DNA of 64,000 bases from Liopterus haemorrhoidalis (Eukaryota; Arthropoda; Insecta; Coleoptera; Dytiscidae): NCBI GenBank assembly GCA_963971575.1, contig OZ020616.1:53365201-53429200 (forward strand). The letters run 5' to 3'. Positions 42,913 through 54,805 of the stretch are shown here, piece by piece. Made by a program: the position numbers and the translations under genes. Under the pieces are notes generated by a model. It ran no database searches, was not told the origin of the DNA, and saw only the letters and a list, made by a program, of their open reading frames with translations. Positions within the stretch are counted from its first letter, which is position 1, and each line of letters starts with the position of its first letter.

Positions 42913-43068
42913 GTGTAGAACGTACAAAATTAATATCAAAATTCAACCTCCCGGGAGGATCCATTTCGGAAAAGGCGTTTGATTCCCTGAAGATTGAATT
43001 TTAATTTTGTACATTCTACCATCGCGCTTAGGTTATCTGAATGATCTATTTATTTATTTATATTTTGT

Positions 43069-43336
43069 CATCATCATTGGCACTACAACCCAAGCTGAAC
43101 CCTGACTTCCTGTTTCCAGGTTTCTTGACCATTTTTCAACCTGTGTACATTCAGAAATACGTCATCATTACGTCATTTTTACAAAGGAAGGGCTTTGAAC
43201 GGCCGTGTCCGTAATTTGTATAAATATTTTTACACAAATTATTTGATATAGTCAGGATTTGAACCCACGTCCCTAGTATTGCTAGTGGTCACCGTTAAGA
43301 ATAAACGCTTAATCACTTGCTGCCACAGACTCATTC
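43069..43336 (-). repeat. tRNA-derived SINE, uninterrupted copy
   Basis: On the minus strand GGCAGCAAGTGATTAAGC (A-box-like, Leu/Ser type) is followed by a long variable-arm-like segment and GGGTTCAAATCC (B box). Then come TCAAATAATTTGTGT and ACCTGGAAACAGGA, with a GATGATGAC 3' tail. Same family as 6431-7466. TSD not found. Confidence 0.75.
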
Positions 43337-43343
43337 TTTCTTC

Positions 43344-43430
43344 CACACCTTCATAGTCCATTGGTTATAGATTTAAGATGCGAAATCCTTGAAAAACTAG
43401 GGTGCAGATTCGATTCGCAGGGACGTTGGA
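43344..43430 (+). ncRNA. solo tRNA-like sequence
   Basis: CATAGTCCATTGGTTATAGA (A-box-like) and GCAGATTCGATTCGCAGGG (B-box-like) about 45 bp apart, followed by AATTTTTTAAATTATATTTT, similar to what follows the tRNA-like block in R copies. No CCA or acceptor stem evident. Probably a retroposon relic. Confidence 0.4.
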
Positions 43431-44189
43431 TTTTGATGTTAATTTTTTAAATTATATTTTTATAGAATCTAAAAAAAGGGTTAAGAAACAATTCTGTAGC
43501 ATTGTGAACATTGTATTAAAAGTCGTCAATTCTAGAACATTCCTGAACAATACAATTTGACAATAACAGCGTTATTATTAGGATTTCCTGCCTTTCGCAA
43601 TTTTAATATAACGAGAAGATTTGCTGTTATTCTCATAGTCTCTTCCTTTCTAGACGAACACAAAGGGTTCTTATTAAATACCGAGGTGTATATGTTTGGG
43701 CGATGGTAAGAGGCCTTTAGAATCTCTGATCCCTACGTATTCGAACACCCTTTCAATGTTCGCTTTCAATTTCTAAATTACCAGTCGATACAGTAAGTTA
43801 TAGTACGCTAAAAGCACTGTAGCTTAACTAAATAGTTAATTCAAGTTAATGTTTATGTTTGGCTTGTTTAATAGTAATTAATTATTTCGGCAACTTTACA
43901 ACACAAAGTTAAGTAAGTGATTAAGGTATATAAAAAATATAAAAAACAAATAGAAATGCTTCGAATAACGCTGTCCGTACAGGTTTCTGGAATTTGAAAG
44001 TAAATTCAATCTGTACAATTTATTTACAGTTCTCTCGACTAGCCATGGCGTCAAGAAATGATGCAGTGGCAAAAATTTGGCAAAAAGTAATATAAAGGAG
44101 TCTGTGGGGACACTAATTTATATGAATTAATGTTAAAGTTGGCTAATTAATTTAAGATAAATTGGTATTGATATTACTTAGGGATCCCA
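43431..44189. other. no gene recognised
   Basis: AT-rich; nothing supported. Confidence 0.5.
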
Positions 44190-44300
44190 CATAATGAGCA
44201 CATAATCCGCAAGCGGGATTGGATATGAACCTCTCCGGTGTTCGCTAGCTGGTTGCAATGATTCTTAAGATGGATTTAAGGGTTGATGAATTAAACTCGT
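44190..44300 (+). repeat. direct repeat S, copy 1
   Basis: Shares GCTGGTTGCAATGATTCTTA, TATGAACCTCTCCG and GTTGATGAATTAAACT with 46848-46962, same orientation. Type unknown. Confidence 0.6.
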
Positions 44301-45430
44301 TATCTCTTTATATATAAGGCAACGTTTCTCTGTCTGTCCGTATGTGCGCTTTCCAATCCAGAACTGCTAATCCGATTTTCAAGTGGTTTTTCTATCTATA
44401 GCCACATCATCTCGCTAGGTTTACAGCTGTTTTATTTAAATCGGTTCAGTAATTCCAAAGTTATAATGATATTTTTGCGCGCGGGTAAAACGAAATCCAT
44501 ATTTTTGCAATAATTTGAAATTATCAGCGACAACATAGCTTTTGTCAGCGGCAAGGTTGATACACCATTGACACACTTAAGAATTGAAAGCATTTTTAAA
44601 ATCTGTTTAGTTGTTCTAAAGATAAAATGAAATTTGTGCGCTCGGGTAACTTACTCTCCCTCCAGTATAGTATTGATTAATTCTGTGTTTTTTCTGTTTC
44701 TAAAACATGTTTTACAATTAAATTGTTTATTTCTTTAAATTGTCTTGTTAAATTTTTGTATAAATGATTGTTAAATAATAAATGCATTTAAGTAAAACGT
44801 TAGCAGTTTATTTTCGGGGAATATCTGATAAAAAAACAAGCTCTAATCTGCTGTAAAGCATTGGTAATTAGTAATTCAGGGGCTGTAGCGAAAGTAGAGC
44901 AGTCCATCTGGTGAAGTGAATTGGGAGAGGGTTGTAAATTCAGGGTATCTGAACCCTGGACGATATGAAGATTTATCTTCCACTGCTTTATCTCAGCTTA
45001 AAAAAGAACAGCCTCCAAATCGACGCCATAAATTATTTAGTAACGCTTGTTGGAAAACATTTATATTATTTTTATCTGTTTCCACGTTGACTAATTTTCA
45101 TGTGAGCGATAAAAGTTTATTCTAACAATTTTATACTCTGCTTACAAAACAAAAACAAACGATAACACTTTTACAAAACATGAAAAAAGAAATAGAAATA
45201 GATATAGAACATTTTTATTAAATTAAAATGTAAATCTTTTAATTTACAATAGAATAACTGAATTAAATGCAGTTATTTTTACACAATTTGTGGCTTTGTT
45301 CAAATATACATTAATATCATCATCATACAATTGAATTATTCTGCTAAAACTGTAAACGAAAGTGAGACACATACCTTTTTCAAGTTGTAGCCCTTCAGCG
45401 TAGTAGTACAAAGCAGTCTGTAGGAACCTT
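44301..45430. other. no gene recognised
   Basis: AT-rich. CTCTGTCTGTCCGTATGTGC near 44327 recalls transposon ends, but no partner was found. A 69-codon open frame at 44916 has no recognisable features. Confidence 0.45.
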
Positions 45431-45433
45431 ATA

Positions 45434-46741
45434 CAAGGTGTCTCAAAAGAAATTTTATATTTAGTGGATCGATTAAAAAAAAAGTAAGCCGTATAAAGAA
45501 AATTTTTTTATTAATTATTAAAATACACTTTTTGGGGATTTATTTCTTAAAAATAATATCGTCTAAATGTAGACCCTCGCGTTCTCGGCACTCATTTAAT
45601 CGAACAGTAAAATTACTTATGACGTCTCGGCAGGTGGACTCAGGGATGGCTGCCATTTCGTGACGGATATTTTCTTTCAAATGCGCCAGTGAAGTCGGTT
45701 TATTGGCGTAAACTTTAGATTTAAGATAACCCCATAGGAAAAAGTCCATAGGGGTTAAATCTGGACTGCGTGGAGGCCAATTTATGTCACCTCTTCGGGA
45801 AATCAATTTGCCTGAGTAAATTTCACGAACACGTGGCAGAGACATATTGGACGTGTGTGAAATTGCTCCGTCCTGTTGGAACCATGTTCTTTGGTTATAG
45901 CCAGGAAAGTTTTGCAGTTCAGGTACCAAGAAGTTGTCTAACATCTCCACATAACGCTCTGCATTCACTGTAACTGCACGCCCCCTTTCGTCTACAAAAA
46001 AGTAAGGGCCGATAATTCCTCGCGCCGACATCACAGCCCATACGGTCACTTTAGGCGAATGTAGGGGTTTCTGATGTTTGCGTTTCGGATTCGTTGCACT
46101 CCAGTAACGGCAGTTCTGCTTATTTACGTGGCCATTAAGATGAAAATGAGCTTCATCCGAAAACAAAATGTTGGTAAACGTTGAAAATCGCTCAATCACC
46201 TGATTTACGAAATTAAGCCTCTGACTGGCATCTTGGGGCTTTAATTCTTGCACCAATTGAATTTTGTAGGGGTGCAGCTTTAGGTCTTTGTGCATAATGC
46301 GATGTAATGATGATTTGCACATTTAAAGCACTTGCGCGCTTCCGAATTGAAAGGTTCGGGTCGTCACGAACAGACTGATTAACATTCTCCACGTTTTCTA
46401 CCGTTCTTGATGACCTAGGTCGCCCGGATTTTGATTTATCCAGCGTTGTACCAGTCTCTTCAAACTTTTTAACCCAATGTTGAATGAGCGGAATGCTTGG
46501 CGCATCATTTAAGTGGCGAAAACCTCGAATACTGCAGAATTTTCTACGCGCTACAGTCGCCGAATCACCGTTTTTGTAAAACTCTTGCACGCATAACGCG
46601 CGGTCTGCTCCCGAGAAACGCTCCATAGCGACTTAATTCCCAAGAGCCAGGCTACCGATTGACATAACCCCCGCGCCCCTCGGATACGTTGCGTTCACGC
46701 AGTAAGCTAAATAAATATAAAATTTCGTTTGAGACACCTTG
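45434..46741 (-). mobile_element. nearly intact DD41D Tc1/mariner-like element
   Basis: TIRs of about 30 bp beginning CAAGGTGTCTCAAAAGAAAT on the left and CAAGGTGTCTCAAACGAAAT inverted on the right; TA precedes the left end. 1308 bp encloses one minus-strand transposase with a single visible lesion. Confidence 0.85.
45540..46626 (-). pseudogene. DD41D transposase with one frameshift
   Basis: Starts MERFSGADRALCVQEFYKNG (first HTH) and continues PLIQHWVKKFEETGT and SGRPRSSRTVENVE to SIRKRASAL. A frameshift near 46315-46330 moves the continuation to another frame beginning MCKSSLHRIMHKDLKLHPYK. Core: ILFSDEAHFHLNG (first D), TWFQQDGAISHT (second D) and WPPRSPDLTPMDFFLWGYLK (third D), with 41 residues between the last two. 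Ends at TTTAAGAAATAA. About 355 residues in total, normal length. All three acidic residues are present. It differs clearly from the DD34D copy at 21.8 kb. Confidence 0.88.
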
Positions 46742-46847
46742 AATATGTACGAATATCACGATTGTTTTATTAATTTAAAAAAAATTGATATTGTTATTAC
46801 TTCAACTGCTGTACTTACTCTGTACATCTCTACAATTCGAGAACCGC

Positions 46848-46962
46848 ATAAGTAGTTCATAACCCGCGAGCGGTTTCGGCTATGAACTCTCCGTATTCGC
46901 CAGCTGGTTGCAATGATTCTTAGGATGAAATCAAAGGTTGTTGAATTAAACTGTACATTTTA
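46848..46962 (+). repeat. direct repeat S, copy 2
   Basis: Homologue of 44190-44300, with GCTGGTTGCAATGATTCTTA identical. The two copies bracket the DD41D element but 107 bp or more away from its ends. Confidence 0.6.
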
Positions 46963-47290
46963 ACTAACGTACTTAAATTATAATTACGGTTACACTATGG
47001 CTTACAAATAAATGATGGCAGCTTAAACAAATTCTACATATTCACAATAACACCTGAGAGGCTCTTTTCCAAAGAACACTAATCTTAATGGTTACAAATT
47101 AGACCAGTGGACATAAAACCATCACTACCGTTTCCAAATACCAATTTTCTCTCATAAGTTTTTATGAAAATTTTCTCTATCTCTTCAGCTTGGAACTACA
47201 CTAATGCGGTCTCGCATTGGGGTGTTATGCTTAATACCATCAGAAAAATTCTTTATACCATAGATCACTCTATCTATCTTTATGTTTACA
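46963..47290. other. no gene recognised
   Basis: AT-rich sequence; nothing supported. Confidence 0.45.
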
Positions 47291-47293
47291 ATC

Positions 47294-47650
47294 CTAAGAT
47301 TGGTTGGCAGCTGCTTGCCATTCCTCCCTGACTTCTGCTTTTCTGTTCAGATCTACATATTTCTGACAGTTAAGCTGTTCCTTCAACTGACTCATATAGG
47401 GTTTTCCTTTGGGGTTTGTTCCCTCGACCATACCTTCCACGATTATTTTCAACAAACCCTCATGTCGCAAAATATTCCCCATCAAGCTAGCTCGTCTTTT
47501 ATTTATATTTTGAAGCAGAAATCTTCTTGCTTCAGCTCTTTGAAATACCTCTTTGTTCGAGACTTTGACAACCCATTTCAGTTTTAATATGCGTCGATAA
47601 CACCAGGTCTCCAAGGCTTCCGATCGATGCTCTAGACGATCACTCTATAC
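47294..47650 (-). pseudogene. RTE/CR1-like LINE C-terminal fragment
   Basis: On the minus strand DRLEHRSEALETWCYRRILK, then LKWVVKVSNKEVFQR, ASLMGNILRHEGLLKIIVEG and GTNPKGKP. This is the conserved C-terminal block (LEAFExWxYRRxLxI...GHxxR) of craniate- and insect-type RTE/CR1-like LINE polymerases. Frame intact over 101 codons. RT missing. Similar words occur in decayed form at 61.6 and 53.3 kb. Confidence 0.75.
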
Positions 47651-49451
47651 GAACGATCAACCAAACAAGTGTTGTCAATGGCTGTTGACTTCTACACCGC
47701 TAACAACGTGTCTTAAACAACACAGGTGACTAAATTAGGGATCTAGAAATTTTGTTTTTAAAGGTAAACAGTTGCGAGTATTACAATTAGAGCCCTCGTA
47801 TTTATACGTAAACTTTTATTAAACACAAATAATACACTCCACATTTTGAAATTGGCGTGAATGTTTAGTCTTGAAATATAACACGATGATATTGACTTGA
47901 AAACATATATTTTGATATCAAACATCTGGATTTAATACGAAATATGATCTTTAGTAAATATATTAAATACAGTGTTGAGTATTTACAATTATTTGCCCTT
48001 TAATGTTGAAATTGAAAGGGTATTTGATAACGAAGCTACAGTAATTCATACAGAGATGTTTAATATTAATATTACTAGACGAACAGTTTGGTATCGGTGT
48101 GTGTTAACCCACAAATTTGAACTTATGAATTTAATATACGGTATGGAAATACAAGAAATGCTACCATCTAGTACGGTTCATAGATTTAAATTGGCTGATT
48201 TTCTCGTATACTTCTCTCCCTATGATTCATGGCATTGTCAGGTCTCTAAACTCTTTTTTAGTTCTCTTTCAACCAAATGCTCTCCTTGTAATGTTGCCTA
48301 GCTCTGTAATGAGCAATCCAGTTCTATTTGTGCTTTTTAATTTCCTGTTTTATTCGTTTTTGTAAACTTTAAAGACATATAAACTATTTAATAAAGAGAT
48401 TTAAAGACTATTTAAAAAACAGACTCCAGATCTCAAGATCGAAGAACCGGAAAATTATAGAAATGTACGATAAGCAAAAGAATTTATCTGTGGAAAATTT
48501 TGAAGGAATGGTTCTTTTGCGAAAACTATACAGCTCTTTCGGGCGGCCACTAACAAATTCAAGATTACCAACATCCAGAACATATAGGCACTAAAAGAAG
48601 AAGAAGCAAAATAAAATTATACTCCATTCTTGGCAGCATGACATATTTTCAAGCAATTGATTTAGTAATTTTCTGTAATGAACTGTAAAAGTTATTGTTA
48701 ATTGTTGTCTGTCTTTTTAAGACGTTTGTGATCCGACAAAAAAGTATTTAAAGATGGGCTGTTTCATCATAATCAACCATTTGCCGATCTCTGATGTAAA
48801 GCGAACATATTTTATTTATTTATTTACTATTAGTGTCTACAGGATAAAGTTACCTAAATTACAAAAAATATATTCAAAGAAAAATGCGTAATAAACAAGA
48901 CTAGAGTAAACTATTTATATTATTTTTAAATGCGATGTAGGACGAGCACATAATATATAAATCTGGGGCTAGGTCCGTTATAGAGCTTGCACATTCTGTC
49001 CAGGCTGGAGTTGAGTCCGTAAGTTTTTCCAATTTTGTCACCTGTAAACCAGCTATAGTCCTCAAGCATTTGAAACAACGGTTTCTATTACATTTCTAAA
49101 TTATTGCTGCATGCATCATCCTTTCAACTTTGGTTTTGTGGCTCTGGGAACTTATATATTTCAGACAGATGCTAAATATAGTTCTGAAACACTTATTAAC
49201 CTGTGTTTGTAATTATTTTATTTTATTGTAACTCGCTAAGTCACACAGGGATATAGCAGATTTAACATTAAAGTTTAAAATACACATTATTGTCATCTTC
49301 AACGTTATTGTCTTTCAAAGTTTATTGAAGGAGCTGAATACTGGTCTTGGCTAATTTATTATTTGTATTATCTTTTGTTTCGTTGGCAAAAGTTAGCATT
49401 AGAAATATCTGTATTTTAAATAATTGTTTTCAAATAAGTTTTTTATTGCAG
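47651..49451. other. no gene recognised before the Dpr exon
   Basis: AT-rich. Open frame 47972-48301 (109 codons) has no recognisable motif. TTTATTTATTTATTTA occurs at about 48809. 49423-49451 is the pyrimidine-rich acceptor region of the exon that follows (TTTTTTATTGCAG). Confidence 0.5.
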
Positions 49452-49621
49452 AGCCTGTCAGCTTATCTGCTCCTGACCAAACTAAGCCAAGATTTGTGGA
49501 CACCATGAAGCCAGAGATTGAGCGGCCACACTTTGATGACTCTGGACCGAAAAATGTCACCGCAGTTGTTGGACAGTCAACCATTTTACGCTGCAGAGTT
49601 AAACACCCTGGCGATAGAACG
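49452..49621 (+). CDS. internal exon of a Dpr-family Ig-domain cell-surface protein
   Basis: A 170-nt exon bounded by a T-rich acceptor ending TTTTATTGCAG and a donor ACG|GTAAGT; phase 1 in, phase 0 out. It encodes a linker rich in Pro and acidic residues, then ERPHFDDSGPKNVTAVVG and ILRCRVKHPGDRT. NVT is an N-glycosylation sequon. The pattern FDxSxPxNVTxxVGQ, then CRVxxxGDRT matches strands A-B of the first Ig domain of Dpr proteins, whose next exon normally begins VSW; the Cys is the first of the Ig disulfide pair. Dpr proteins are GPI- or membrane-anchored neuronal recognition molecules that pair with DIPs. The paralogue is not determined, and no neighbouring exon is visible in the window. 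Confidence 0.8.
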
Positions 49622-50156
49622 GTAAGTTATTTTATATCAATTAAAAACAAAATTGTGAGTTCTAGTTGTTCTAGTGTAAAAACAGTATAATTCTAAAAAT
49701 TCTACAAACTACTGCTGTTAAAGCTTGTATTAACAGCACCAGAGAGCCGTGGTGTGTGAAATTTGGATGCACATGGGAGTAACAGAAAAATAGTACTGAG
49801 AACGCATTAACTCTCGCATTTCGTGAAGTAAACGTCACTCTGAATAAACAGTAACTGTCTCTCTCTCTTCAAGCCGAATATTTTCTCTCTCTACGCGTAC
49901 TCTATCCCCATCCGCCATGGCTGACTGGATGCTCCCAGTTACCACTGGTCCATAGCCCCCAGTTTTACAGTGTGGGATGTTATGTTTACAGAAATATAAG
50001 TAAAAGAGCAGTGTTAATATTTTTATAAATTTGGCATACTTGATGTTAACAGTGTGAAGATCGGTTAATAACTGATAGCTGTTAGCGAAAATGTCAGGGT
50101 GGTGGAGATGGTTTGATGATAAGAATATATCCAACTTTTCAAGTGTCTCTCCGGAC
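49622..50156. other. intron sequence after the exon
   Basis: Starts with the GTAAGT donor. No second exon or regulatory element recognised. Confidence 0.6.
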
Positions 50157-50566
50157 ATATAAGCCGTATAATTTCAAAACCAGATAGATCACTTTTGACA
50201 AATTTTTCAAGAAAAATAAAAACTAATTAATTGCATTATTTATGGAAGAATTTTATCTTCATTTTTTTACAAATTGGTATAGATAGACACAGGTCTTAAC
50301 CAAATATTAGCTCTGTATAAGTATTGCTTTGAAAGAAAAAATAAAAATTCTTTTGGATCTATCTGATTTTGCAACCAAGCTATGGGATCTATCTGGTTTT
50401 GCAACAAAGCTTTGGGATGTATCACGATTTGAAAAGACTTTGATTGCTTTACCTATTTTTATCAATATTAAAAAATAGTAATACAGGTGAAAAGATAACC
50501 ATTTATTAGAAAAATCCATATTATTAATAGAATATGCATGTTAAAAAATAATTAAATAATATACTG

Positions 50567-50619
50567 ATTTTTAGGGTTTTGTAGGTATGACCAAAAAACC
50601 CTTATACCGTCATTTTGTC

Positions 50620-50671
<52 letters not shown>

Positions 50672-51513
50672 GTTCGGTAAAAATTGTAGCCAAACGGCTA
50701 AACCTAGAGAGTTGAAATTTGGCATGCTTATACAACTCTTTGACCCGCACATAGGAAAAATACTAAAACATCTCAAAAACATACCCCCCTAAAAATATAA
50801 ACAAATATGTGCTCATCGAAAACAAAAATATTTTTTTTAAATTCTGAGTGGGGTATCAAATGAAAGCCTTTAGTACGTGGATTAACGATCAAATTTTTAT
50901 TTTTGCAAAATAAATTATTTTGTTGCTATTTTTGCCAAAATTGTGCAAAAAAATTTTGTCCCACACCCTGTAGCCCAGATGGTTTAAACTAAAAATCTAA
51001 AAAAATTCTAAGTAATCTATATTGGTGTGAACCGAAATAGTACAACAGGAATTTTTGATCAGATTATGTTTTCGGAAAATAACGCATTTTTGTGGTTTTT
51101 GGTTCACAAAGTACAAAAGTTATACCAATGTAAGACACTCACATGCAAGGCGTACGATAGCTTAATGGGTTAGAGCACTGGTGTCGTAAGCTGGAAAACG
51201 AAGGGTTTCGAGTTCGAGTACGGAGCGAATTTTATTTTTTCTGTTTTTTTTTGCATTTTTATTATGTTGAAATTATTTTGTCAAAATTCTAGTTATATTT
51301 TGACAAATGTTGTATTTAATTTTTAAGAGCGTAAATTTAATAACCAGTCTTATTATATGATTAACAGACGATAAATTATTTTAAAAATATCGTTCATTTT
51401 GCCGTGATTACTACAAAGTAAAATTTGTCCTACACACTCAGCATGCCGCCTTCACTTATTATATACCTGCGAAACCCTGAAATGTGTGAATATTCACACT
51501 TCACATCAATTTT
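50567..51513 (+). repeat. R family copy R3
   Basis: Starts TTTTAGGGTTTTGTAGG and has the longest (GTCT)n tract of the window (about 50622-50672). Then CCAAACGGCTAAACCTAGAG, a tRNA-like block at 51149-51226, and TAATAACCAGT. A different distal segment shared with R4 follows (CTACACACTCAGCATGCCGC). It ends with ATACCTGCGAAACCC and a near-palindrome GTGTGAATATTCACAC. Confidence 0.85.
51149..51226 (+). ncRNA. tRNA-like block in R3
   Basis: ATAGCTTAATGGGTTAGAGC is a good A-box/D-arm shape (GCTT pairs GAGC). GTCGTAA is loop-like with a CGT anticodon position, and GAGTTCGAGTAC is B-box-like. Sequence differs from the blocks of R1, R2 and R4 at the same place. Confidence 0.55.
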
Positions 51514-51852
51514 TATTCATAATGTATACGATAAAGTTCTCATATCATAAAAAATTACTAATAAAGTTTTCACACCGTTAATGATTCAACTGAAAAATAA
51601 CAGCTGTTCTGCGATTGGTGCGCAGGAGCCTACGCGCATCTTGATCTACCTGCTTTTGAAACTGATTTCTTACTTATCTGGTTTTGCAACCAACCGCTAC
51701 TTTCATACCACAAAATGAATAGCATCTAGCTGCATCTGAATGCTTCGCCTTCTGATAGATCTGTAGGAAAATTAAAAATAAATGACATAATCTGAAAATC
51801 GAAAAAAAAAAAATAATAGATCTATCTGGTTTTGAAATAAGACGGCTCATAT

Positions 51853-53290
51853 ATGTATATGGCTGTATTGCAGATATTGGGCGATATTGGGCTTATGCAA
51901 CGACATGTTCGTGGGAAAATGTTGTACAATTATGTCGCTCCAGTGTAAACACGCCGTAATATAGTTACATGTACAAACAGTAACTATAGTAACTCATTGC
52001 AAAAGGTTAACAATGAAAGCATATTCATAAGAGTGGTGTTTTGGTATTCAAAGCTGGATATTTATGAACTTTTCTGAATTCAAAACAAACTTTTTAAAAG
52101 CTTTGATGTTGAGCTTTTGATCAAAAATGTGTAATTTTAATAACATATCGATCGAATATTAAAGATTATTCCAACCAGTTTCACACATACAACTTTTTAT
52201 TTCAATTTCCTGTTTTGATTTAATTATCTAATATTCTTTATGTTTATTCTTTAGGAAATTCATTTAAATGGAAGTATATTGAATTCGTAAAATTTTAACA
52301 ACTATAGACGTAAATTTTGTGGATTTCGTTAAAGTACTAGGATTAACAAAAGTCAATATAACTTGGAGAGATTATCAGGCTTTAATTTTGTCCTGCAAAA
52401 TCCTTATATATCCCTTAAAATCAAATTGTCAATATAATTATACCACCTTGTTTCACTTGTCTTTAATTGGAAACTCAATAAAGTTCCAGTTTAATTCTTT
52501 TGGGATTCGTTTGGAGAAAACGGATAATATTGGGTGTATTTTACGCTACAGTTATTACTGCAAATACACTGGAAAAATTAAATTGTTATGGAATTTCTGA
52601 ACATTGAAAAGTAATCATCGTAATACGACTTGATTTTTCAACACATGTGTATTTTGTTATTTTATTTTTGTGCTGTTATTTCTGACGTGAATGTTGAAAA
52701 CTGTGACAAAAATTACTAATATAGCTTTGAGGTTTTATTTGACAATCTGAAAAACAAATACAGGGGTGCGAAAAAATGTAAATGTAGTTTTTTCTTTTAT
52801 AAAATCTAAATAAAATAACATTCATCGAGTAGCAAATCTAAAACGGAAGTGAACCGTACTTGTGGCGAAACTGGTTAATAGTAAGTGGATAAATTCTCTA
52901 ATACACACCTTAAGATTTTACTAGAAGTAGAGGTAGACCACCTACCATATCGACGAACGATATTAAAAGAGTTGTCAGAAAGTTTTTATTGTGCAAGACA
53001 AGAAATTTTTGGGAAGTAATGGAAGAGGGTTGTATCAATAGTTAGTTTACTAATTTGACTGATAAATGGCGATGATTTTAATGACGTTGTGCTTTTTTAT
53101 TCTATTGTCACGAAGGTGCTAATGTCCAGATATGACCAGGAATTGTATCACAAGCAACTTTATGATTAAAAAACGTTAACGTCTTGATATTCAGAATTTA
53201 TTTCCATAATTTCTACATCAGTGTTTGTGAAACTTTATCAGAGATGTTTACAATCTATCCTGATGACTGAATGGCCGGATTACGTGCTTG
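51853..53290. other. no gene recognised
   Basis: AT-rich. Open frame 52319-52600 unrecognised. Around 52905-52990 the words RGRPPTISTNDIKR and FLLCKTRNFWEVM are reminiscent of a transposase N-terminus, but too short and broken to assign. Confidence 0.4.
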
Positions 53291-53299
53291 ATACTTCTA

Positions 53300-53560
53300 A
53301 ATAAAACAAGACATGTTGAGCATAACGCTACCCTAATCCAGAAACATCTTAAATTGGACAGGAATAGAATGTCAGATAACCGTATGCCTAAGCAAGTACT
53401 GAATTCAGAACTATCACTCAGCAGTAGAAACCCTGGAGCACCATACAGGGTTTTTAAAGATATGGTCAATAACTCACTTATAATATTTCACCTCCTACTT
53501 TCATCTTTAGAAGATGACCGATCACACCAAGTGGAAAAACTCGGTGTCTTGTGAAGTGAA
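53300..53560 (+). pseudogene. LINE C-terminal remnant
   Basis: The frame shows DNRMPKQVLNSELSLSSRNP, then APYRVFKDMVNNSL and LEDDRSHQVEKL. These match the DxRxPKxxLxGEL...GxPxxRxKDxVKxDL block of RTE/CR1-like LINE C-termini. Other motifs are gone. Confidence 0.6.
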
Positions 53561-54761
53561 CCAGTTTGGACAGCAGAGAATAACACTAAATAAGACTACT
53601 CGTGATAGATGGAAAGAAGAAAATATCTATTAAAAGGCACAAAGTCGAGCCTATTTTATTAAAAAATGGCTAATGGTTTGCTGTTAAATTGTCTGACCAC
53701 CCTAGCTAAAAGAAACCATTGCATATTTCAAAGAAGCACACTCATTTTCGGCAAATTACGATATGATTTCTCTTGGAACCATTTCTCGTAACGGATTCAA
53801 TCTAACACGCGCCATTGCAATGACAGGTATTGCCATCTGGTTGGAACCACATGCTGTCAAGACCTCTTAAATTTGTGGTTTCATAAAATTGTCTTTCGTC
53901 CAAATGTATTCTTCTTTTGTTCAAGATAGTAATGTACAACATACTGCCTTCGGGCCGGATTTGGTCAGGTTAACTTTTAAACACCCCCACGGATATTCTG
54001 TATGTCGCCCTCAAGTGAATATCCTCCCCGGGGGTCTTTAAGTGATTTCTGAATTTCTACTCCCGATCTTCAATTAGCCCTAGTACAACATTATTAATTA
54101 CAATAACTAGCCCCTGATTTAACCTAATCTAGCCTGTGAATATTTAACATTAAATATGGCCATGAGAAAAGGTTGGACACTGATTTAGAATAAAATTGAT
54201 TATAAAATAGTTGATGAGTTTCTATATTTTACTAAAACAAAGTCACAAACAAATACAAATGATGTGTTAAAACAGAGATGTAAATGACATCTGTGATGTA
54301 AAGTGGCAGGTAAAGTAATGTTTGTACTCAAGGTGCAACGCCTTTCATATGTCCAAAATACAATTGTGTTACACAGACGAACTTAATTTACTATAATGGA
54401 AATGTACGTACATCAAGATCGTTACTTACATTGCAAATCATGTTACTTGCATTGTCTACTAGCCAGTGCCTGCAGAAAATTATGTCATCTACAATTAAAT
54501 CTTCTACAAATAACAAATTTTGATTTATATTTGATTAAAATGTCCTTCTATACAGTTAACATAACATTTATTAGAGTAACAATAAAATAAAGTATCTAAT
54601 TATTGCACTACACACTAATTACTTTAGACCAATAACACTTAAATAATCAATGATATTCTGTTAGATGTTCTTGCGAAATCTTACCTTAATGGTTTAGAAA
54701 CATCTTTCATCCTTATTACGTATTGTACCTTTTCTTTCTTATTTTTGGACTCATCAGTTTT
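53561..54761. other. no gene recognised; small inverted repeat at 53966-54053
   Basis: Near 53966-54053, CACCCCCACGGATATTC and GAATATCCTCCCCGGGGGTC form an imperfect inverted repeat, possibly a tiny MITE. Otherwise nothing supported. Confidence 0.4.
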
Positions 54762-54805
54762 TAGGGCTTTGTAGGTATGACCAAAAAACCTACAATAAAC
54801 CTGTT

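Larger units (their letters stand above)
50157..51852. mobile_element. MITE with ATCTATCTGGTTTTG motifs, split by R3
   Basis: Ends ATATAAGCCGTATAATTTCA and, inverted, ATATGAGCCGTCTTATTTCA, both followed by AAACCAGATAGATC. The motif GATCTATCTGGTTTTGCAAC recurs in direct form at about 50353-50413 and again at 51660-51685 and 51819-51834. R3 occupies 50567-51513, so the element itself is about 750 bp. No TSD fixed. Confidence 0.7.

Noticed and set aside
42596..42982. Open frames of 122 and 79 codons at 42.6-42.98 kb
   Set aside because: Both read through the (TA)n tract as Ile-Tyr repeats inside a hAT element.
47972..48301. 109-codon frame
   Set aside because: No recognisable motif and typical of chance in AT-rich DNA; the context is intronic.
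52319..52600. 93-codon frame
   Set aside because: No recognisable motif, no supporting context.
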